Of a stretch of 11,611 bases of DNA, positions 7,312 to 11,611 are shown one piece after another (position 1 is the first letter of the stretch; each line of letters starts with the position of its first letter). Under the pieces are notes generated by a model, which was not told where the DNA came from, made no database searches, and saw nothing but the letters and a program-made list of their open reading frames with translations. The DNA comes from Chrysochromulina tobinii (lineage: Eukaryota > Haptophyta > Prymnesiales > Chrysochromulinaceae). A program made the position numbers and the translations under genes. The DNA lies in contig JWZX01002328.1 of the NCBI GenBank assembly GCA_001275005.1, positions 1-11,611 on the forward strand, given 5' to 3'.

Positions 7312-10300
7312 CTACCGCGCCGGCGCTCGTGCCGCCGGAAGGACTGATCGCGGAGCCGGCACTGGCTCTGGACCGACCGACTCTGGTACTGGTGTCGGCG
7401 TCAGCACCGGGGCCGTGATGGTGTCGGTAGCGGCCGGGACAGAGGAGAGGTCAATACCGGCGGCCTCGCCGCTTCTCTTGCGCGGCGCCGCTTCGGCAGG
7501 CGCGGCGGCGGCGGCACACGGGGGCGCAGGCGCAAGGGGAGGCGACACCGAACTGCGGTCGGAGCGTGGAAAGTGCATGTGCTGCCTGATGTTCGTCTTC
7601 CAGTTCCACTTGAGAGCTTTCTTGGCGTCCGGTACAGTGCGCGGTGCGGCGGCCGCAGACTGCAACGGACATGCCAGCGGCACAGCCAACGCCACCGGCA
7701 TCGGCATCGCGTAAGGCACCGGCGTGGCCCGCACCAGGCAGAGCTCTGGCACGGTCGTCTGCACCGTGAGCCGCGCATGCCGATGACGCACCGAGCTCTC
7801 GGTGCGACCTGGCAGGAGCTCAGTAATCATGCGCCATTGATTGCCAAAGCGGGCCGCCGCCTCCAGAAGAATGGCATCCTCTCGAGGCGAAAACAAGCTC
7901 GGGGCTGCACTAAGCACCATCGCGGCGTGCACGCACGGCGCACTGTTCGCAGTGCTCTGCTGCACGCCCGACGAAATGCTCGCAACCATCGAGACGTCCA
8001 ACTGCCGATTCTTGATCCGCTGCCAGCGATTGCGAACGCTGTCTGCGGAGCGAGCTCCAACTGCTGCCGCCACGACGTCCCAGTCGGTGCCGTGCTGCAA
8101 CACAGCGCGTGCGATGGCTTCGTCATGAGCGACGGTCCAGCGCACCCTGCGAACGACATCATTTCGCTCTTCGTCGATCACTTCAAGAGGAGCATCCCCA
8201 AGAGAAGCCTTCGCAGCTCGCAAGGTCGTGCCTGTCTCCGAGCCCACATCCGAGCCCGCCGCCGAGCTACCGTCACCACCAAGATGGCCCCACTCACTCC
8301 CAGCACCACCGCCATCGCTGCCACAAAGACTGCTGCCGCTACAGGTGGGTGGGCCGGGCGGGATCGAGTTGGGTGGCGACTCGGACGGTGGCTGTGGAGC
8401 CTCAGGCAGGCTCTCGCATCGCGCAGAAGTCTGAGTTCCGAAGCGGTGTTTGAGCATATGCAGATCGAGCTGCGCGCGGTCGCGCGAGTCTCGAAAATTG
8501 TCGGCCAGGCGGCGAAGGCGGCGACGCGAGACGCACGCGAACAGCAACGCTAGAAGTGAAAGAAGGGCAAGACCGGCGAAAAGCCCCCCCTGCCACTTGA
8601 GGCCGACGTCAACGATGGCGACGTCAAAGAAGGAATTGGACGGGAGCGGTGGGCTCGACGGCGGCGGCAGCGGTACCGCGGCGCCTGGCGGGCAGAAGCT
8701 GCCCCGCTCGCAAGGCAAGCACGCGGGCCCAAAGAGGCCGCCATACGGAGCGTACGTGCCCGGCGAGCAGTCGACACAGAATGTGCCAGCCTCGCCTTGG
8801 CGCTTGCCAATCGGGCAGGCAGTGCACTCGGCGCCTCCCACGGAGCGATCGTAGCCGGGCTTGCAGGGAGCGCATTCGCCGCGGACATTGAGCTCCGTGT
8901 GCTCTTCACACTCGTAGCAGATATCGAAATGGTCATCGCGGCGTGAGGAGGGAGCGGGGCAACGGACGCATCCGTTGCCAAAGAGGCTGCGTGCAGTGCC
9001 AGGCTGAGAGCATCTGATCAAGGGCAGAAGACGGCTAGCACTGCCTTCGTTTCCTAGCAGCACGTCAAGGTCGCCGTCGCCGTCGACGTCCGCCGCTGCG
9101 ATCGACCATGTGAGCACGCTGCTGCCGGGCAGCTCGATGCTCGACGGGAACGTGCCGTCGCCCGCGTTGAGCAGCACAAGGGAACTGCCATAGTTCCCAA
9201 GCAGCACGTCGACGTCGCCGTCGCCGTCCATGTCCGCCGCTGCGATCGAGCTCGTGGACGCGCTGCCGCCGGGCAGCTCCATGCTCGACGGGAACGTGCC
9301 GTCGCCCGCGTTGAGCAGCACGCGGCTGGGATTGTTAAAGATCCCAAGCAGCACGTCGAGGTCGCCGTCGCCGTCCACGTCCGCCGCCGCGATCGAGCTC
9401 GTGGACACACTGCCGCCGGGCAGCTCGATGCTCGACGGGAACGTGCCGTCGCCCGCGTTGAGCAGCACTAGGGAACTGCCCAGGCTCGCGAGCAGCACGT
9501 CGAGGTCGCCATCGCCGTCCACGTCCGCCGCCGCGATCGAGCTCGTGGACGAGCTGCCGCCGGGCAGCTCGATGCTCGTCAGGAAGGTGCCGTAGCCCGC
9601 GTTGAGCAGCACTCGGCTGGGACTACCAACGTTCCCAAGCAGCACGTCGAGGTCACCGTCGCCGTCCACGTCCGCCGCCGCGATCGAGCTCGTGGACGCG
9701 CTGCCGCCAGGCAGCTCGATGCTCGACGGGAACGTGCCGTCACCCGCGTTGAGCAGCACTAGGGAACTGCCATAGTTCCCAAGCAGCACGTCGAGGTCGC
9801 CATCGCCGTCCACGTCCGCCGCCGCGATCGACCACGTGGACGCGCTGCCGCCGGGCAGCTCGATGCTCGTCGGAAACGTGCCGTCACCCGCGTTGAGCAG
9901 CACGCGGCTGGGACAACCAACGTTCCCAAGCAGCACGTCGAGGTCGCCATCACCGTCCACGTCCGCCGCCGCGATCGAGAACGTGGACGCGCTGCCGCCG
10001 GGCAGCTCGATGCTCGTCGGGAACGTGCCGTCGCCCGCGATAAGCAACACTCCGCTGAAACTGCCGTCTTTCCCAAGCAGCACATCGAGGTCGCCGTCGC
10101 CGTCCACGTCCGCCGCCGCGATCGAGCTCGTGGACGCGCTGCCGCCGGGCAGCTCGATGCTCGTCGGGAACGTGCCGTCGCCCGCATTGAGCAGCACTCT
10201 AGAACTGTCTGGAATATAGATCCCAAGCAGCACGTCGAGGTCGCCATCGCCGTCGACGTCCGCCGCCCCGATCGAGCTCGTGGACGCGCTGCCGTCGGGC

Positions 10301-11463
10301 AACTCGATGATCGTCGGGAACGTGCCGTCGCCCGCGTTGAGCAGCACGCGGCTGGGACTGCCAACGTTCCCAAGCAGCACGTCGAGGTCGCCATCGCCGT
10401 CCACGTCCGCCGCCGCGATCGACCACGTGAACACGCTGCCGCCGGGCAGCTCGATGCTCGACGGGAACGTGCCGTCGCCCGCGTTGAGCAGCACAAGGGA
10501 CTTGCCTTTGTTCCCAAGCAGCACGTCGACGTCGCCGTCGCCGTCCATGTCCGCCGCCGCGAGCGACGACGTGGACGCGCTGCCGCCGGGCAGCTCGATG
10601 ATCGCCGGGAACGTGCCGTCGCCCGCGTTGAGCAGCACGCGGCTGGGACTACCGACGTTCCCAAGCAGCACATCGAGGTCGCCGTCGCCGTCCACGTCCG
10701 CCGCCGCGATTGACGACGTGGACGCGCTGCCGCCAGGCAGCTCCATGATCGTCGGGAATGTGCCGTCGCCAGCGTTCAGCAGCACGCGGCTGGGACTACC
10801 GACGTTCGCAAGCAGCACGTCGAGGTCGCCGTCGCCGTCCACGTCCGCCGCCGCAATCGACGACGTGGAGGTGTTGCCGCCGGGCAGCTCGATGCTCGTC
10901 GGGAAGGTGCCGTAGCCCGCATTGAGCAGCACTCGGCTGGGACTGTTATAGTTCCCAAGCAGCACGTCGAGGTCGCCGTCGCCGTCCACATCCGCCGCCG
11001 CGATCGACCTTGTGTACTCGCTCTTGCCGGTCAGAAACGCCACGTTTCTGTCCACAAACCGAAGGACAGCTTCGCCACTATCTAGCAGCTCATCCCCAGT
11101 CCTTGCCAAAGGCTTCGGGAGGCGCAGGCACCCTGGCTCGGAGGACAAGGAGCACGCCGGTGGCCAGAGCGCAGCTCGAGCGCCTGCTGCAGGCTTGATG
11201 CGGGCCGGCATGGGCATCGCGACGCATCCCACCCGCCCTGGCGCCGAGCAGTTGGGCGGTGCGAACGCCGTCGGGTTGCCGCCCGGCTGGAGCTCCCGCG
11301 CGTAGTCCCGTGGGGGAGGGTAACGCCTGCGCCCTTGGCGTTCGACGTGCCAGCCAGGCTGCGCTGGTCTTGGAGGCTGTGCGGGAGACAACGAAGAAGA
11401 GAACGGGGAGGGTAGCGACTGCGACGGCGGCGACGACGACGATTTATCATTGGCCTTCGACAT
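7312..11463 (-). CDS. Predicted membrane-tethered Myb protein: FG-GAP/VCBS repeats, Cys-rich stalk, TM, tandem Myb (1383 aa)
   Basis: One unbroken minus-strand frame begins at the ATG complementary to 11461-11463 (A at -3, a favourable context); an in-frame TGA lies upstream at 11530-11532. Order: Ser/Pro/Arg-rich N terminus (1-152); thirteen full repeats of 48-50 residues from 153 and a partial fourteenth from 787, each with a DxDGDGDxD calcium loop followed in the full copies by VLLNAGDGTF-like strands; a Cys-rich region (818-924) with CxxC pairs and PGxY segments like ephrin-receptor/GCC2_GCC3 modules; a Pro stalk; a transmembrane helix about 957-978; a basic inner flank RRRLRRL (980-986); and a low-complexity linker to about 1100. 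Two Myb/SANT repeats follow. The first (1106-1154) has Trp1109, Trp1128 and Trp1147 at exact 19-residue steps. The second (1190-1232) has Phe1191, Trp1210 and the GRTESSVR helix, with His1229 at the third position. PRKR at 1327-1330 may be a nuclear signal. FG-GAP propellers bind ligands outside cells; Myb repeats bind DNA. The joined role is inferred: a surface receptor releasing a transcription factor. No signal peptide is evident. In-frame introns cannot be excluded. Confidence 0.85.
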   Translation of the reverse strand: MSKANDKSSSSPPSQSLPSPFSSSLSPAQPPRPAQPGWHVERQGRRRYPPPRDYARELQPGGNPTAFAPPNCSAPGRVGCVAMPMPARIKPAAGARAALWPPACSLSSEPGCLRLPKPLARTGDELLDSGEAVLRFVDRNVAFLTGKSEYTRSIAAADVDGDGDLDVLLGNYNSPSRVLLNAGYGTFPTSIELPGGNTSTSSIAAADVDGDGDLDVLLANVGSPSRVLLNAGDGTFPTIMELPGGSASTSSIAAADVDGDGDLDVLLGNVGSPSRVLLNAGDGTFPAIIELPGGSASTSSLAAADMDGDGDVDVLLGNKGKSLVLLNAGDGTFPSSIELPGGSVFTWSIAAADVDGDGDLDVLLGNVGSPSRVLLNAGDGTFPTIIELPDGSASTSSIGAADVDGDGDLDVLLGIYIPDSSRVLLNAGDGTFPTSIELPGGSASTSSIAAADVDGDGDLDVLLGKDGSFSGVLLIAGDGTFPTSIELPGGSASTFSIAAADVDGDGDLDVLLGNVGCPSRVLLNAGDGTFPTSIELPGGSASTWSIAAADVDGDGDLDVLLGNYGSSLVLLNAGDGTFPSSIELPGGSASTSSIAAADVDGDGDLDVLLGNVGSPSRVLLNAGYGTFLTSIELPGGSSSTSSIAAADVDGDGDLDVLLASLGSSLVLLNAGDGTFPSSIELPGGSVSTSSIAAADVDGDGDLDVLLGIFNNPSRVLLNAGDGTFPSSMELPGGSASTSSIAAADMDGDGDVDVLLGNYGSSLVLLNAGDGTFPSSIELPGSSVLTWSIAAADVDGDGDLDVLLGNEGSASRLLPLIRCSQPGTARSLFGNGCVRCPAPSSRRDDHFDICYECEEHTELNVRGECAPCKPGYDRSVGGAECTACPIGKRQGEAGTFCVDCSPGTYAPYGGLFGPACLPCERGSFCPPGAAVPLPPPSSPPLPSNSFFDVAIVDVGLKWQGGLFAGLALLSLLALLFACVSRRRLRRLADNFRDSRDRAQLDLHMLKHRFGTQTSARCESLPEAPQPPSESPPNSIPPGPPTCSGSSLCGSDGGGAGSEWGHLGGDGSSAAGSDVGSETGTTLRAAKASLGDAPLEVIDEERNDVVRRVRWTVAHDEAIARAVLQHGTDWDVVAAAVGARSADSVRNRWQRIKNRQLDVSMVASISSGVQQSTANSAPCVHAAMVLSAAPSLFSPREDAILLEAAARFGNQWRMITELLPGRTESSVRHRHARLTVQTTVPELCLVRATPVPYAMPMPVALAVPLACPLQSAAAAPRTVPDAKKALKWNWKTNIRQHMHFPRSDRSSVSPPLAPAPPCAAAAAPAEAAPRKRSGEAAGIDLSSVPAATDTITAPVLTPTPVPESVGPEPVPAPRSVLPAARAPAR
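9042..11007. repeat. 144-150 bp coding tandem repeat, 13 full copies plus a partial
   Basis: The calcium-loop repeats are nearly identical at the DNA level, with units of 144, 147 or 150 bp (48, 49 or 50 codons) starting at 11007 and proceeding down the minus strand; the partial fourteenth unit starts at 9105. Units 4, 9, 11 and 13 are a 48-codon subtype with S-L-V-L-L-N in place of S-R-V-L-L-N; unit 6 is a 50-codon outlier. All length changes are whole codons, which indicates selection to keep the protein frame. Confidence 0.95.
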
Positions 11464-11611
11464 TTGTGAAGAGGAGCGGCGCGCACGGTCACGCTCAGCG
11501 GCGCGCCCGGTACGGCGCGAGCCGGGGGATCAGGTCCGGGGGGACGAGGGGGAGGAGAGCGCGGACGGAAATGTGGCGCCTTTCCTGCATCGGATGCAGG
11601 GAATCAGGCGC
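11464..11611. other. Upstream flank of the receptor-Myb gene, with a palindrome
   Basis: This short GC-rich stretch should hold the 5' UTR or an upstream intron of the minus-strand gene. A perfect 8+1+8 inverted repeat, CCTGCATC-g-GATGCAGG, lies at 11584-11600, about 120-137 bases before the start codon. No TATA-like box is seen. Confidence 0.5.

Noticed and set aside
6308-8148. Idea that the Myb/SANT repeats and the SNF2 fragment are one broken ISWI gene, since ISWI has SANT and SLIDE domains
   Set aside because: In ISWI the SANT/SLIDE part follows the ATPase. Here the Myb repeats come first on the same strand, are in frame with the receptor, and are closed by a stop at 7312.
9230-10915. 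Long open frames on the plus strand opposite the repeats (for example 9230-9595 and 10280-10915), and minus-strand alternatives
   Set aside because: They are Ser/Pro or Arg/Cys-rich shadows generated by the codon bias of the repeat gene and have no domain content of their own.
9042-11007. Regularly spaced repeats that might suggest a CRISPR array or satellite DNA
   Set aside because: Unit lengths of 144, 147 and 150 bp are whole codons, and each encodes a DxDGDGDxD repeat in one continuous frame; this is a coding tandem repeat.
1-11611. tRNA, rRNA or bacterial-type operon features
   Set aside because: I found no TTCGA-type arm in a foldable context, no rRNA-like sequence and no ribosome-binding-site pattern; gene structure and domains are eukaryotic.

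Overview
The window looks like nuclear DNA from a unicellular eukaryote, most likely an alga of the haptophyte type (Emiliania/Prymnesium/Chrysochromulina). The reasons are: high GC with long spacers, genes that carry secretory or membrane signals, a proline-run type II membrane protein, an FkbM-like protein of a kind I associate with algal genomes, calcium-loop beta-propeller repeats joined to an ephrin-receptor-like Cys-rich stalk, and an SNF2 gene that appears to use a splice acceptor. The lineage is an inference; no rRNA or organelle marker is present.

Layout. 99-1178 (+) is a secreted or lumenal FkbM-methyltransferase-like protein. 1179-3266 is a 2.1 kb spacer with no convincing gene, containing short direct repeats and, at 2794-3027, a cluster of inverted repeats. 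3267-4274 (-) is an intact single-pass type II membrane protein with a (CGG)10 microsatellite coding a Pro10 stalk; its lumenal domain belongs to no family I can name. 4565-4687 holds 23-bp tandem repeats and degenerate telomere-like sequence. 4790-6308 (-) is part of an SNF2/ISWI-type ATPase (DEAH box, TGTPLQNN motif, RTKK region, CNHP motif) fused to an Ala/Pro-rich tail. Its reading frame is broken about six times, always in the direction that one missing base would give. 6309-7311 is a spacer or intron with short repeats.

7312-11463 (-) is a single uninterrupted 1383-codon ORF and is the highlight of the window. It encodes thirteen complete and one partial FG-GAP/VCBS-type calcium-loop repeats, a Cys-rich ephrin-receptor/GCC2_GCC3-like stalk, one transmembrane helix with a strongly basic inner flank, a Ser/Gly/Pro linker, and two Myb/SANT-type DNA-binding repeats near the C terminus. 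Read literally, it is a cell-surface receptor whose cytoplasmic tail is a Myb transcription factor.

The genes do not form an operon and show no obvious shared pathway. Three of the four act at or across the endomembrane or surface system, and two (the Myb part of the large protein and the SNF2 fragment) relate to chromatin or transcription.
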